From assembly GCA_022495995.1 (NCBI GenBank), contig JAFEMH010001456.1:1-64000 (forward strand): DNA of 64,000 nt. The letters are read 5' to 3'. A model generated the notes under the pieces. That model was not told the DNA's origin, did no database searches, and was given only the letters and a program-made list of their open reading frames with translations. Shown piece by piece: positions 32,339 to 44,279 of the stretch. How positions within the stretch are numbered: the stretch's first letter is position 1; every line of letters starts with the position of its first letter. This DNA is from Adenophora triphylla var. japonica (Eukaryota > Streptophyta > Magnoliopsida > Asterales > Campanulaceae). The translations under genes were made by a program, and so were the position numbers.

Positions 32339-34708
32339 TCGGGCTTAGCGCGGCCGCCCTCAAGGCCAGCGCGGCCGCCCTCCTTGACAGAAGCTTCATC
32401 ACCCACGGAAGACCTCCCAGCGCGGTCGCTCTCCACCACGAGCGCGGCCGCCCTCGTCAACAGAAGTACCTCCGAGATTTTCCTCCTTCAATCTTCACCA
32501 AAAACTCTTCCGGCTTAGGCTCCTCCTCTTCCTTGTAGTTTAGGATCCAAACCCAACAATCTCCCACCGGAGACTAAACCAACAAACATAAAATCACCCA
32601 ACAACTCCCACCACGGAGTAAAGACCTTCGAACACATTTCCCCCTCCATATTGGCTTGACACTACCTCTTCTCTCCTCAAGTAATAAGGCGAGTTGAAAC
32701 CAAGCGACGTTTCAACCTCTCCGTGTTAGATCGTTCTTGCCTCACTAAATCAGCTTCTACCTTGATTTCTCCCCGCAAGTCTAACTTCGCCTTCTCCCTC
32801 CAGACCCACCTTCCTCGCAATGCTTCCCCTTGAAACTTGGACACACCTTGTTTCTTGCATCGTCTGTTCTTGGTCTGAATTCGCTCTCTGTTAGGGCACT
32901 TGGACTTCCACACCACGTTGATCAACTTTGAGTCCCCCCCAACATACCGTTTCTTGATGTCTCCCCTTTTCACACCAACAGGCCGGTTCTTTAGCCTCTT
33001 GCTCCCACCGAAACGAACATCGACATTGTAGGTAGAGTACAACATCTTTCCCTTAACCCCACAAGCCAACACCTTAGCCCCTTTTGTGACTTTCCAAGAC
33101 CCACCAATGAAAGAAACACCATACCCTTCACTGTCAAGTTGTCCCACAGAAATCACCCTTCTCCTCAAATCCGAAACATGCATCACGTTTTGTAGTTGTA
33201 AAACAGCCCCGTTAGGTGTCTTCATCATCACATCCCCCTTACCTTTGACCTTCAATGGCTGACCGTCACCAAGATAGACAACCCCAAAGTCTCCAGTTTT
33301 GTACCGCTTCATTGATCCTGCATCCCCACTAGCATGACAAGAAGCTCCAGAATCCAACACCCAATCTTCACCCGACTGCTCCTCCCCTAGGATTAATACA
33401 TCTCCACCGTCATCCACCACGTGTGCACAACCACCTTTACCTGGACAGTCATAACTGATATGCCCCAATTCACCACAATTGTAGCACTTGACCTTTTTCC
33501 CCTTTTTAGGTCCTCCCCTTTTTCTCTCCACCCTAAGTGCAGCCCCATCTACGGAAGATTCTCCCCTTTTTTCTTTCCTTCGCAACTCCTCTTGAAGGAT
33601 GAGATCTCTAACCTCCGTATACACCAATGCTGTTTTTGACGTACTAATCGTTGTGACAGTAACCTCCCAACTATCAGGCAATGACTTTAGTAGAAAACAA
33701 GCTAGCACTTCATCAGAGAAAGTAATATCAACACTTTTCAATTGGTCCACCATACCTTTGAAATTGCCGATATGACTTGCCGCTGTCTGCCCCTCTGACA
33801 TCTTCGCATTCGCAAACCTCTTTATCAAATGCACCTTATTGATATTCGACGGCTTCTCATACATGTCTGACAGCGTTTGTAGCAACTCCACCGTTGTCTT
33901 GGCCTCCATAGCGTTCCGTGCAACGTCGTCGGTTAGGGCACTCCTCACTGCTCCTAACGCCTTCCGATCCAACGTCTCCCAATCCCCTTGTGACATGTCT
34001 TCGGGCTTCGCCTTCAAGGGTCCATGAAGATCCTTACAATAAAGGTAGTCTTCAATCCTTGTCTTCCAAAACGTGAAATTCACACTGTTGAATTTCTCGA
34101 TTGAGTTCTTCATCTTGACTGCTTCCCAAAAATCCCCAAGAACGCGATTCAAAATTAATCAACTAATGAAAAAATTTTGAATCCTCCGAACCAATGCTCT
34201 GATACCAGTTGTTGTGAATTTGGTGCTCCCCCGTTGCAATCTAGACAAAGAATCAATAAACCCACACACACAATATCACAAGAAACACACACACAAGAAC
34301 ACAAGAGTTGTTTACCCGGTTCATTCACCAACTCGTGAACTACGTCCGGGGGCAATTGCCAAGCCAATATGTATTCTAATATGTTGCTACACAACTACAA
34401 TATGTTCTAGGCCGAAATTATGCTTATATAGTTATACAAGGAAGTCCTAACTCAGTTTAAGAAGAGATCTAATCAAAATAGGAAACAAAATAAAACTGCT
34501 GCTGGAAACTCGGGCTTAGCGCGGCCGCCCTCCTTGACAGAAGCTTCATCACCCACGAAAGACCTCCCAGCGCGGTCGCTCTCCACCACGAGCGCGGCCG
34601 CCCTCGTCAACAGAAGTACCTTCGAGATTTTCCTCCTTCAATCTTCACAAAAAACTCTTCCGACTTAGGCTCCTCCTCTTCCTTGTAGTTTAGAATCCAA
34701 ACCCAACA
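32339..34708 (-). mobile_element. Ty1/copia retrotransposon, gag-protease only, 3' LTR truncated
   Basis: The 5' LTR is 34210-34708 (499 bp, TGTTGGG...ACAACA). The primer-binding site TGGTATCAGAGC (tRNA-Met) is at 34207-34196 on the minus strand. The 3' LTR keeps only its first 220 bp (32339-32558), with a purine tract GGTGGGAGAT beside it, because the Tat LTR interrupts it. The internal region is 1.65 kb and carries a single gag-protease ORF, with no integrase or reverse transcriptase. The right flank is GAACT; the left duplication has been lost. Confidence 0.87.
32677..34152 (-). CDS. Copia gag-protease polyprotein, intact 491 aa
   Basis: The frame starts 'MNRVLGDFWEAVKMKNSIEK', about 45 bp after the primer-binding site. 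Residues ~20-200 form a UBN2-type gag ('FWKTRIEDYLYCKD', 'LLQTLSDMYEKPSNINKVHL', 'LLKSLPDSWE'). A CCHC knuckle 'CYNCGELGHISYDC' lies at ~223-236, and the aspartic protease motif 'WVLDSGASCH' at ~267. A GAG-pre-integrase-like segment follows ('VISVGQLDSEGYGVSF', 'GKMLYSTY'). After ~residue 385 the protein turns into a Lys/Arg-rich tail with no integrase DDE core. Gag would assemble particles and the protease would process it; reverse transcriptase and integrase would have to come from another element. It has no internal stop, which suggests recent activity or selection on gag. Confidence 0.85.
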   Translation of the reverse strand: MNRVLGDFWEAVKMKNSIEKFNSVNFTFWKTRIEDYLYCKDLHGPLKAKPEDMSQGDWETLDRKALGAVRSALTDDVARNAMEAKTTVELLQTLSDMYEKPSNINKVHLIKRFANAKMSEGQTAASHIGNFKGMVDQLKSVDITFSDEVLACFLLKSLPDSWEVTVTTISTSKTALVYTEVRDLILQEELRRKEKRGESSVDGAALRVERKRGGPKKGKKVKCYNCGELGHISYDCPGKGGCAHVVDDGGDVLILGEEQSGEDWVLDSGASCHASGDAGSMKRYKTGDFGVVYLGDGQPLKVKGKGDVMMKTPNGAVLQLQNVMHVSDLRRRVISVGQLDSEGYGVSFIGGSWKVTKGAKVLACGVKGKMLYSTYNVDVRFGGSKRLKNRPVGVKRGDIKKRYVGGDSKLINVVWKSKCPNRERIQTKNRRCKKQGVSKFQGEALRGRWVWREKAKLDLRGEIKVEADLVRQERSNTERLKRRLVSTRLIT

Positions 34709-34960
34709 GAACTCTCAGTAAATGGCGGCCACAACTTCACTTTCTCCCACACCCGAGGAAATCCAATTGAGATGTAAAAGGGTTAATATTGTCTTTTCAT
34801 TTAATGACATTTTTGTTATAATATTATTGCGGGAATATTCGGTATCAAAGGTGCTGGGGCGAATAACAATTCCCTTTCACAAAAACTCTCTCGCTTGCTT
34901 TATGTCTGCTAAGTCGCCGTTTCTTCTGCTAGTTGCCGTTTCTCTCGCCGATTAATTCCC
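34709..34960 (+). other. Flank between copia and PIF/Harbinger elements
   Basis: A short open frame starts 'MAATTSLSPTPEEIQLRC' at 34722 and could be a first exon. Sequence at 34880-34960 continues, across the PIF/Harbinger insertion, into 40034-40090 and reads like a CT-rich leader. I cannot assign it to a gene. Confidence 0.3.
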
Positions 34961-34999
34961 TTAGGGTGCGCTCCCGAGTTTTTAAATGAGAAGAAAGGA

Positions 35000-35036
35000 G
35001 GGAAAGGGAAGGGAAGGGAGGGGAAGGGAGGGGAGG
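35000..35036 (+). repeat. G-tract cluster at PIF/Harbinger left end
   Basis: At least seven runs of three or four G separated by one to three A, able to form a G-quadruplex. C-rich counterparts lie at the right end (39907-39935 and 39960-40015), so both ends carry G-tracts on the strand reading inward from the TIR. Confidence 0.75.
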
Positions 35037-35588
35037 AAATGAAATTTAAAATCCTTCCTGTGTGCTCCCGAGTTAGGAGAGAAAGGGAAGGAAACACTCA
35101 AATTTCCCTCCCCATGCTCCCGAGTTTTGGGAGGAATAGAAAGAAAATAAATACAAATTACGTTTTTACCCTTATCATGAATAAGCGAGGAATTGCATGA
35201 CTGGAACAGGGAAATTGCAGAACAAACATCAGCAACATCATTGCTACCATTGATGAGCAAAACTGAAAATTGCAGAACAAACATCATTGCTACCATTGAT
35301 GAGTATAAATACCAAAACACTTTTAATGGCCTAAACATATGAAAAAAAAAAAAAACGCGACAGGATGTATTATGCCTAGATCTTAATGACACGGTTAAAC
35401 TTGTAGAATGAAAATCATCAGTCATACAACATTATACTCTTATGCACCTTCATAGTCAATCTTAAATACGATGCATTTTCACAAAAAAAAAAAAGAATAA
35501 ATATAATGTATTAAGGATAAACAAAGTTGTGAGAGAAAAAAAAACACATCAGAGACAGTAATTTTTTTTTACAGAACCTGAAGGATTT

Positions 35589-35760
35589 GAATATGAAGTG
35601 GACTTAAGGCTAAGGCTTAAGGCTAAGGCTAGAGAAGCTGGGAAGCTATGAATATGAAGCAGACTTAAGGCTAAGGCTTAAGGCTAAGGCTAGAGAAGCT
35701 GGTAAGCTGTGAATATGAAGCAGACTTAAGGCTAAGGCTTAAGGCTAAGGCTAAGGCGTG
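35589..35760. repeat. 61-bp tandem repeat (AAGGCTTAAGGCTAAGGC)
   Basis: 'GAATATGAAG' recurs at 35589, 35650 and 35711. Each unit contains nested AAGGCT/TTAAGGCT copies. It lies in the non-coding part of the PIF/Harbinger element, which also repeats 'CATCAGCAACATCAACA' between 35220 and 36180. Confidence 0.88.
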
Positions 35761-36344
35761 GGAAAATAAACAGCTTCATTTTCAAACAGACAACCATCAG
35801 CAACAGCTTCATTTTCAAACATCAACAATTCCACATTAGTAACATCAGCAACATCAAGATTCTACATTCACTACCTTGTCAAATAAACACACAAGTCCCA
35901 GGGAAAATAACAAACAGAAGTTAACTAAGTAGTTGGAATGTTCAGCAACATCAAGTTTATTATAAAACCTCAATTGAACTCTATACAATGTGTGACAACA
36001 TCAAAGAGATTATACACCAGTGTCACTGTCCTGTTTCAAACAAAAATAATACTCCGCAAAAGTTAAACAAAGGAAAACCAAGACCAATCATCAGCAACAT
36101 CAACATTTCCAACATCAGCAACATCAACATCCATTAAACATTCTATACATATTTTCCAAACATCAGCAACAGCTCTAAACATTTCCACTTTGCCTTATAA
36201 ACTTGCAATTAAAAACATCCATTAAACATTCTATACATATTTTCATAATGCAGAACATTCCAACTACTTAGTTAACTTCCAAAAAGAGCCAAATTCTTCA
36301 CCCCAATAACAAGTCTTATCCACACAAAATACTTTTAAACATAT

Positions 36345-37387
36345 TCAGCCAAAATAAATTAGCTTCTCCAAATACGCCATACGTCCCATTTTTGGATAAC
36401 CAAACAATTTTTTTGCTTTTTCAGGATGGTCGGTTAGGAACTCATATGCATCATCAAAAAATTGACCATCTACACCCATCTCCTCCAATGCCTCCGTAAC
36501 TTCTTCGGGTGAAATCACTCTAGGACGAAATTTTGCAATCGATTCACTACTTCTTTCAATGGCAACGGCAATTTTATCAAAGGAAATTTTCATTACCTCT
36601 TCCATAGTTTCGGTCTTTCTCCTTTTTCCTTTTGAGGATGTAGGGACACTTTGAGGTACTTGAGATGGTTGTTTATTGTGTAGAATCTCTACATCGTCAT
36701 CTTCTAAGTCAATGGGAAAACCTTCCAAATGAACTTCATTGCGAGAGGCTAGAAAGTCGACACCATCAACTGTTTCCATGTTGTCTGAGCAAACTGAATT
36801 AGCTTTTATCTTATCCCATCGACGCTTTTTTTCTTTAGCCGTTTCAGCACCTTCACCGGTTGCCCTATCTTTGCCAAACAACTCTACAAGCTCATCGTAC
36901 TTTGAGATACTTTTAGTCTTCCATTCTGCCGCTTTTGGCTTAGACTGTGACAAACACCAAAACAAAATCAGTCAAAATAACACTTGGAATTTAATAATTT
37001 TATACAAGGAGTGGAGAAGAATACCTGGATGAGTATCTCCCAAACTTCGGGCTCAGCTTCCCACTTTTTACTTTCAGAATTCCAAGCAAATCCGCTATTA
37101 CTAACACTTTTAAATATATCATAGCATTTGCTGAAATTTTGCTTGATGGTTTTCAATCGATTCTTTAAATGATCCCTCTTAATATGCAATGCTGGAAACT
37201 TTTCATTCATTTCCTTTATTATATAATTATAAGCACTGGATGAGAAAGCACCATCTTGGTGGTTTCCTTGATGATGTTGAAATAACATGCATTCAATAAA
37301 TGCACTATCCATATCAGTATTCCAAACTAACTTATCCCTTTTTGCTTTGGATTCCGTCGAAGGTAAAACTCCCGTTAAATTCTACAC
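36345..37387 (-). CDS. PIF/Harbinger ORF1: Myb/SANT-like DNA-binding protein
   Basis: Two exons: about 37387-37027, then 36947-36345 (donor GTATTC, acceptor GTCACAG). The first encodes 'KAKRDKLVWNTDMDSAFIEC', 'ALHIKRDHLKNRLKTIKQNF' and 'FAWNSESKKWEAEPEVW'. This is the Myb/SANT-like fold of L10-interacting MYB-type proteins. The second exon has 'YDELVELFGKDRATGEGAET', a basic 'KGKRRKTE' patch and a helical C-terminus. In PIF/Harbinger elements this protein partners with the transposase and binds DNA near the termini. The upstream exon with the start codon was not identified. Both exons are free of stops. Confidence 0.75.
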
Positions 37388-37530
37388 ATAAACAGAATTT
37401 TATAAGGAACATAAGAATAATCTACAAATCCAAAAACATCATTTGATAAATGATATTACGTAAACATTCCACATATTAGACAAATACATCATTTTACATA
37501 GTTCAATCCCAAGTTGAAAGAGAAATACTA

Positions 37531-38909
37531 AGCTTCATCTGATAATTGATAATCATTCCACATGTTATATGCTATGCCATTCCTTATATGTATCCCTAGT
37601 TCAGCATCATGATCATGATTCAAAGGCTCCACATATTCTTCGTTTTCATGTGGGGTTTGATTTAAGATCTCTTCATCAACTTCACGAATAAGACTTTCAT
37701 CCGGATCTTCATCTATTAGAAAATTATGAATAATGCAACACGCTAAAAGTATCTCTGATTGCACATCAGTCGGATAGAAAGGTTCCGTTGTGCTCCTTAT
37801 GATAGCAAATCTTTTCTTAAGCACACCGAATGCCCTTTCAATTGCATTACGTAAGGATGAATGTCGAAGATTGAATAATTCACGACAATTTTGAGGGGCT
37901 CGATTGGAATATTCTTTCAAGTGATAGCGTATGCCTCTAAATGGCGTAATCAGTCCACTTCTATGCATGAAGCCCGCATCAACAAGATAAAATTTACCTA
38001 TTACGAATTAGATATGTATTACTATAATATTTTTGAAAACTATATTACGTAATAATTGAGAAGCATTCATTACCATTCGGAATGTGCAGTCTATCTTCTC
38101 TTGTAAGTGCATTTTTAATTATCCGTGAGTCAGCCGCAGTACCTTCTCAACCAGGTAAAACATATGTAAACTTAAGATCAAATGTACATGCAGCTAGCAC
38201 ATTCATTGTTGGAAAAGTTTTCCTCCCTCGGTATTTTGGTGCATCGGTGGGAGACACATTTACACGAATATGTGTCCCATCAATAGCCCCCACACAATCC
38301 TGATACATATACTTAACATTATAACATATTTTATCCTATAATTAAAGTTAAAAAAATTATTATTGATCAAACCAAAAGTACCTTAAAATATGGATAAAAT
38401 CTTTTGTTATTCCGTATCTCTTGAGGCACCTCTACACCGGTAGGTTGTTTTATAAACTTATCTTCCAACTCTATTACGGCTCGTAGAACATTGTGAAAAT
38501 GTCGACTCACGGTACTACGACCTCGACGAAAGAAGAATGCCATTGGTCGTTGCCTCACATCATGTGCCAAAGTGTAAAGGAACATAGCTACTTGTTCTTC
38601 TATTGAAACCCGTTGAGTTGGTAAAAGACCACCATCATTTTTAAGTATATTGCATAACTTTATAAAAGCATCCGGGGTCATACGAATCAAATGACGACAC
38701 TGCTCTTGATCCATGCATAAGGTTTTCATTAAGTCATCTCTTACTCTATTTCTTCTTAAACGCACTTCTTCATTTGGAAGATTTGCTTGTCGAGATTTTT
38801 GATAGAGAAGATAGTACGCAATATGACATATAGCATGAACTATCATTATTTGTTGATTTAATATGAGTAGATGCAATCTTATTAGTTCATCATCCTCCTC
38901 ATCCATCAA
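37531..38909 (-). pseudogene. PIF/Harbinger DDE transposase (HARBI1/ALP1-like) with a premature stop
   Basis: Exon 1, about 38909-38380, encodes 'MTPDAFIKLCNILKNDGGLL' and 'RRGRSTVSRHFHNVLRAVIE', an HTH-like region. Exon 2, about 38303-38075, holds the first catalytic Asp ('GAIDGTHIRV') and the second ('GTAADSRI'). Exon 3, to 37531, has 'FYLVDAGFM', 'GIRYHLKEYSNRAPQNCREL' and the Glu in 'NAIERAFGVLKKRF'. The triad is complete. In exon 2 the expected Trp of 'LPGWEG' is TGA (38149-38147), which truncates the protein between the two Asp residues. Otherwise the exons are open, so inactivation looks recent. Confidence 0.85.
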
Positions 38910-40090
38910 AGAATCAACACCCTTTAAAAAAAAAGTGAAACATCAAATGCAGCCACAGGTTATCACTGATGTCCAAGATGAAGAAGGGCAGAGACATTAT
39001 TTTCAATTCATAGAAGAATGCATTCAGAGTAAAATGAACAAATGAACAAATTTCTATAAGGATTATTAACCATCATTTTGATTTGCTTTTCGTACTGATG
39101 AAATCAAGTGAGCATAATCACTCTACATTTCTTGGGTTAGTAAGATCTTTCTTTTTTTTTTTTGCTTTGCTCAAGGACCATGTTAGCCTGTCTGATATTC
39201 TACATGAAATAGAGGGCTGTCACCTCTGTTCTTAAAAGTAGGGGTGACAATTTGTGAGCAGTGGGTCCCATTAAGATTTTATCTTGCTTTAAACTAATGT
39301 ACATTGTATCATGTACATTAGTTTAAAACATTATATTTTTAATGGATCACCCATTGGATAACCAAAAAACCCATTTTGCTAATCCTACTCAAAAGTCCTT
39401 GTTTCTGGTGTTTGAGCCAGTTGCTGCAAGTTAATGAAAAAAACTTGTTCTGTTGCTATGCCTATTTTCATCCTAATGTAAGTTCTTGAAAATGTATTAC
39501 ATTTGTTGTGTCCGCATTGGAGTTTGCAAGTTAATGAAAAAAACTTGTTCTGTTGTTATCTTAGGTTGAAAAGTGGATGGAGAAACTTGAAGAATCTGAG
39601 AAACTGAGATACAAAAAAAAACAAAAAAAACTAGGCATTGAAAAGGAGCACATACCTCTTCATCCATGAATTTGTTGACAATAGAGTTGCTTGGCTGAGT
39701 TGTGATTGATTTTTGTTGCAGAGGAGATGAAGAAGGCAGAGGAGAGCAATCAATGGAGTTGGGTTTTGTTAAAATGGAAGGCTGATATAATAGGCTGAAA
39801 GGGTAGGATTGGAATTATGACAAATTATCCCTCTTTATCTGTTCCCCTCCTTCCGTTTCCCCCCAAAATTGAGCTGATTGATTTGGAGGGAAATGAGCCC
39901 AACCATTTCCCTCCTTCTCCTTCCCTTCCCCTTCAGCCAAAACTCAGGAGCACCCTTCCAAATGAAATCCTCCCACATTTCCTCCCTTTTCGAACCCTTC
40001 CCCTCCAAATTTAGACTCGGGAGCGGACCCTTAGCTTTCTGTCCGCGATTGATTCTCTCGCATTCGACGGCTTTGGGGATTCCGAATGTA

Positions 40091-40852
40091 AGCATCTCTC
40101 TCAGCTTTCTGTCTCTCTCACGCCCACTCCATACATCTCTCTAATTCTATGTATTCGATCGTTATTTCCTTTGCTCTGTCAGTCTGCTATGTACGCTGAC
40201 ATAGTATCAAGAGCTATTGGCGATCCAACTCTACCTCGCAATTGATCGATTTAAACCCTAATAGGTGAGTACTTGTTATTTTCGAAAGGTTCATTCATGC
40301 CTTTATGTCAAGGCAATTCAGCAATTAGGGGTTAGGGTTTAAATTTCTTGATTCAAATTTCGTAGTTCTTGTTTCTTGTTTTGATTGTTATGGTGCTTGG
40401 AAGGTAATTTTTTTGATTTTATAGTCTGTTTTGGGTTGTTGGATTGTTTATTTGTTCACTTTGACTGGGGGTGATGACTCATTACAAGCTATTAGTGTTC
40501 GTTTGGATGGGAATAATTATACTTCAATTATGTAATGCTAATTTTTTTGAAAGGGAAACAAATGTGGGTGTATGTTTTTGGTGTTGCTAAGGCTCCTAAA
40601 AAAGATGCTGATAAGTATGACGAATTTCTGAATAAGTGGGAAGCATGCAATTCCAAGATCATTACTTGGATTAATAACTCTGTTGAGAACAAGATTGGTT
40701 CGCAATTGACAAAATATGAAACTAGGAAAGAGGTTTGGGATTACTTGGGAAGACTATATATGCGCTCTAAATTTGCTGTCCAATATCATTTGGAGGCTGA
40801 TTCGTGCCTTAGTTTATGTTATTTTTTTGTTCCATATCAACAAGCCAGGTAG
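40091..40852 (+). pseudogene. Copia 5' LTR end, primer-binding site and gag, copy 2
   Basis: LTR-like sequence ending GTACGCTGACA at 40201 is followed by 'TAGTATCAAGAGC' (40202-40214), a decayed tRNA-Met primer-binding site. Further on, 'VRLDGNNYTS' (about 40500-40530) marks the gag start. At 40535-40852 is the same gag segment as copy 1 ('ITWINNSVENKIGS', 'EVWDYLGRLYMRSKFAVQYH'). A stop at 40532-40540 breaks the frame. Copy 2 thus shows the origin of the fragment, which copy 1 has lost. Confidence 0.72.
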
Positions 40853-42169
40853 ATTGTTTCAAACAATCTAAGGCACGGATAGAAGCGACTGTGAAGTTAG
40901 GTGCATATAGTTCCATGTTCAAACTTTGAAGTAAATTTGATTGACTGTCAATCCCAAAGTGGAAATATCCAATCAAACTGTAATCTCATTGTTGGCACGG
41001 GTCTGATAAATTGTTGTTAGATACTCAGAATCGTGTTCTTTTGTGGCTGATTCTCTACTTCTCTGTTTGGGGAAGTTGATTGCGTTTCATCTTTGGATAA
41101 GTGGTTACATTGAGGATTCTTAAGTATCACAGGGACCACGTGAATTGGATACCTATCTTTTCTGTTCAAAACCTCTTCATATATTGCCACTATATCATCT
41201 TTCAATTTGTTATTTACTTATACATTCACTGCCACCCTCTTACACATCAACCGACACTAAAAAAAAAAAGAAAGAAAAAGAGGGAAGTTGCAACCACGTG
41301 GCCTCTGTCTAGCCTCAAACTAAACCTTGCTTCTCTCTCTGCTCTCAATTCCAATTCCAATCTCAATCAGAGAATATTGTTTCCCATATCGATTCCCAAT
41401 TGCATACCCACTTGCCACATGTCAATGAACCAACTCATAGCCCGTGCAAAATCAGGTCTGGACAAGAGAGGTGCCTTCTGCATTTAGTGCTGCATTGTGA
41501 GCATTATAGTGGAGGTATATAATAAAGTAGTTATGCGACGTCATATTGGGTGAGCAAGAAGAATAATCTTTTTTCTGGTAGAGCAGGTTGCTTATCTTGG
41601 TTGATTGGAATATGTCTAAGAGATCTCTATAGAAATAGACCTTAACATGCTGAATATGACCTTTGCAGCATGCAAATGTATGGTTTGTCATCTAGCGCCA
41701 CATTAATTAGTAATTTTTGAATTGTTTGGCTTGCTTTAACCTATCTTTTAAGTCTTAAATCTCATTGCTGAATACAGTCCAGAATAGAGCTTAAGACATA
41801 ACATGCAGTTTAAGGATCGTTTGGCAAAATTGAAGGGTTTGAGCATCACAAGTGTAAGTTGAGCCCTTGATGTGATTAGTGATTAACCTGACCATGTTAA
41901 GGAGGCTTGGTTTAATTTTTATTTTCTCCCTTGAAAGACGACTTATACAAATCCTCTACATTTGAGATGTAGAGGTCAATAAGCATGGTGGAATATTTTT
42001 ATAATGTCCAGTTCTTGGTTAGTTATTAAGATGAAATGATAGCTTGTTCATGCTAATAAAGGTGGTGTGGTGTGGCATTAATGATGTGTGAACAGGGAAG
42101 CCATCACTGCGCCTTGATGTTGATCTTATTTTGTTTTCTCATGCTGACATTAGATCTCTTTTTGTACAG

Positions 42170-42483
42170 GTTTGGCACTGTGCCTGGCTCTCAGAGATCA
42201 TCAGATGCAACAAAGAAAGCGGAGGATCTGGAAAGGAAGGCTAGAGCAGAAAGGTTATACTTCACCTTTATAATTTGGCATTACAGCAGTGTTGTTGAGC
42301 CTTTTGTAATCACCATCTTGCAGAACAATGATGATAATTACTTTGTTTCTTCAGATTTGGAATAACACAGTCTGTGCCTAGTAATGAGGACGAGAGGAAG
42401 AAGGCTAGGCTTGCGAAATTTGCACCAGTTTCTAGCACTATTGATCCAGCGGAAGAACAGAAAAAGAAAGCAAGGGCCCTCAG
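42170..42483 (+). pseudogene. MOS11-like gene fragment (two exons), copy 2
   Basis: Exons 42170-42253 and 42355-42483 keep the same splice sites and phases as copy 1. Protein differences are small (for example LKRK to LERK and FGV to FGI). The same 118-bp gap leads to the first CHR28-like exon. Confidence 0.75.
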
Positions 42484-44279
42484 GTATGTGTAGTGATTTC
42501 CAACGTCACATTTTTGGGTCTTTGGTCCACCTTCACTGATACTACTTTATTGAATGGTAATTTGTTGGCCACTTCTCTAAACTTGATAATTATGTTATCA
42601 GAGAATTGCATTAGCATGGATGCATTCCAAGGAAACAAAGAGTGCGGCTTGTCGTGGTGGAATTCTGGCTGATGACCAGGTATAATATCACAGCTGACCT
42701 GATTTTGATATCTTGCTTCTTGCATAAGGTTGTAAACGAATCGAACCTTTTTGATTCGATTCGGTATTCGATTCGAGTATTCGGTAGTTTATACCCTTGC
42801 AACAAAAACAACAGCATCAAAGCTTTAGTTTAGACCCGTAATAACTTGACAATGATCATCTTTCACCGAGATCTGGCAATTATGTTTGTTAAAAGCTAAA
42901 AGCTTACTTTGCACGGTCCTGATACTAAAAACTGCTTCATCCTTCAAAATTATTTGTTGAGATTTCGTCAAATAATTCACCAAAATTAGTTGGTCGGTGT
43001 GGTATAATCCTTGATATGTTAATATTTTTTCTTTTCTTTTCTGTTCCTTTATATTTTCTTTTGGCTAATTGGGTCATCATGATTTGGAGTTGGCAAATAG
43101 GGAAATATTCGTACGAAAGTTTCTCAACATAAGGATACTGTTGTCTATTTTTAAATCAGAAAGGGACATTTTTTATTAGGTTTGTTAGGATAGCTTCTGG
43201 CAAAGGATATGGGGTAGACATACTACTATCATTTATTTTCTTGGGTCTATTGACAATACCCCCCAAAGTGGGGGGGGGGTTTACGTCCCAGTACAAAAAC
43301 CTTGTTTCCATTCATGGGAAACCCAACAACTGACAAAGAAAGAAGTTGGATATGCTGGTCACTACATTGTGTATCTGAGCAATTGGAAAGAGCGTACTCG
43401 CTAAACATACCTCAAAGCTAAGGGAGATCATGAAAATGTTGGTTAATATAGCACCTTCTTCACCTCTTATCTTGTTACTCGTCCTATAGGGTTACTTGTC
43501 ACAATGGAGAGTGACAATCAATATGTAAGCTTGGTAAATCTTCAGAGGCCCATGGTTGCCATGGGACCAAGAGATGATCAAGTATGGCTAGTTTTCATCT
43601 CTATATACTTGGCATTATTAACTAAACTCCTAATAAATGATTGTTTTGATGATACTTGTTCTTTGTTCTGCTACTATTAATTTCCTTTCGTTATTTTTAT
43701 TGCCTTCTTAGTCGTTAGTTAATTAAACTACAGATGCCTTGCTCACCTTTTCTTTTACTTTGTATATGCACTACACCTTCACAAGCAAAGTTATGGGTCC
43801 ACCATCCTATTGACTTGTTATTTCTTAATATACCTATTGTATATCAAAATGGAAGGTATTTGTGAAACTTATTATACCTCTTGCTAATTTCCCAACTCAT
43901 ATATCTTTTGTGATGAAAATAAATAAATTACCAAGTCATTTAAAAGCTTAAGTTGTGAAAGAGCGAAGCAACTATACATATCAAAGCTGTAACACTACCC
44001 CTCACGTGTGACCTGTCTCTGCACGCCATGATAAACAAACATGCCACAACCAAGGCATCACAAACCAAACATAATGTCAACACATTAAATCACAATTCTT
44101 CCCGCAACATATGTAATTTGGCTGACTCAAACCCATGATTGTGCCAAACCAGAGCCTTGATAGCATAATAAGTTACCAACTCACCTTGTCGCTTAATCTG
44201 TGAAAATGAAAATCAACTATGCATATCAAACACTATTCTTTTGGCCAATGAAATGTCCATTGTATTTCGTAGTCGTAAT

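Larger units (their letters stand above)
34964..40030 (-). mobile_element. PIF/Harbinger transposon with both ORFs
   Basis: The terminal inverted repeats are GGGTGCGCTCCCGAGT on the left and GGGTCCGCTCCCGAGT (complement) on the right, with one mismatch in 16. They are flanked by TTA target duplications at 34961-34963 and 40031-40033, as expected for the superfamily. The element (5067 bp) carries a Myb/SANT-like gene and a DDE transposase gene, both on the minus strand. Subterminal GCTCCCGAGTT repeats (35065, 35117) and G-rich tracts lie near the ends. Confidence 0.93.
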
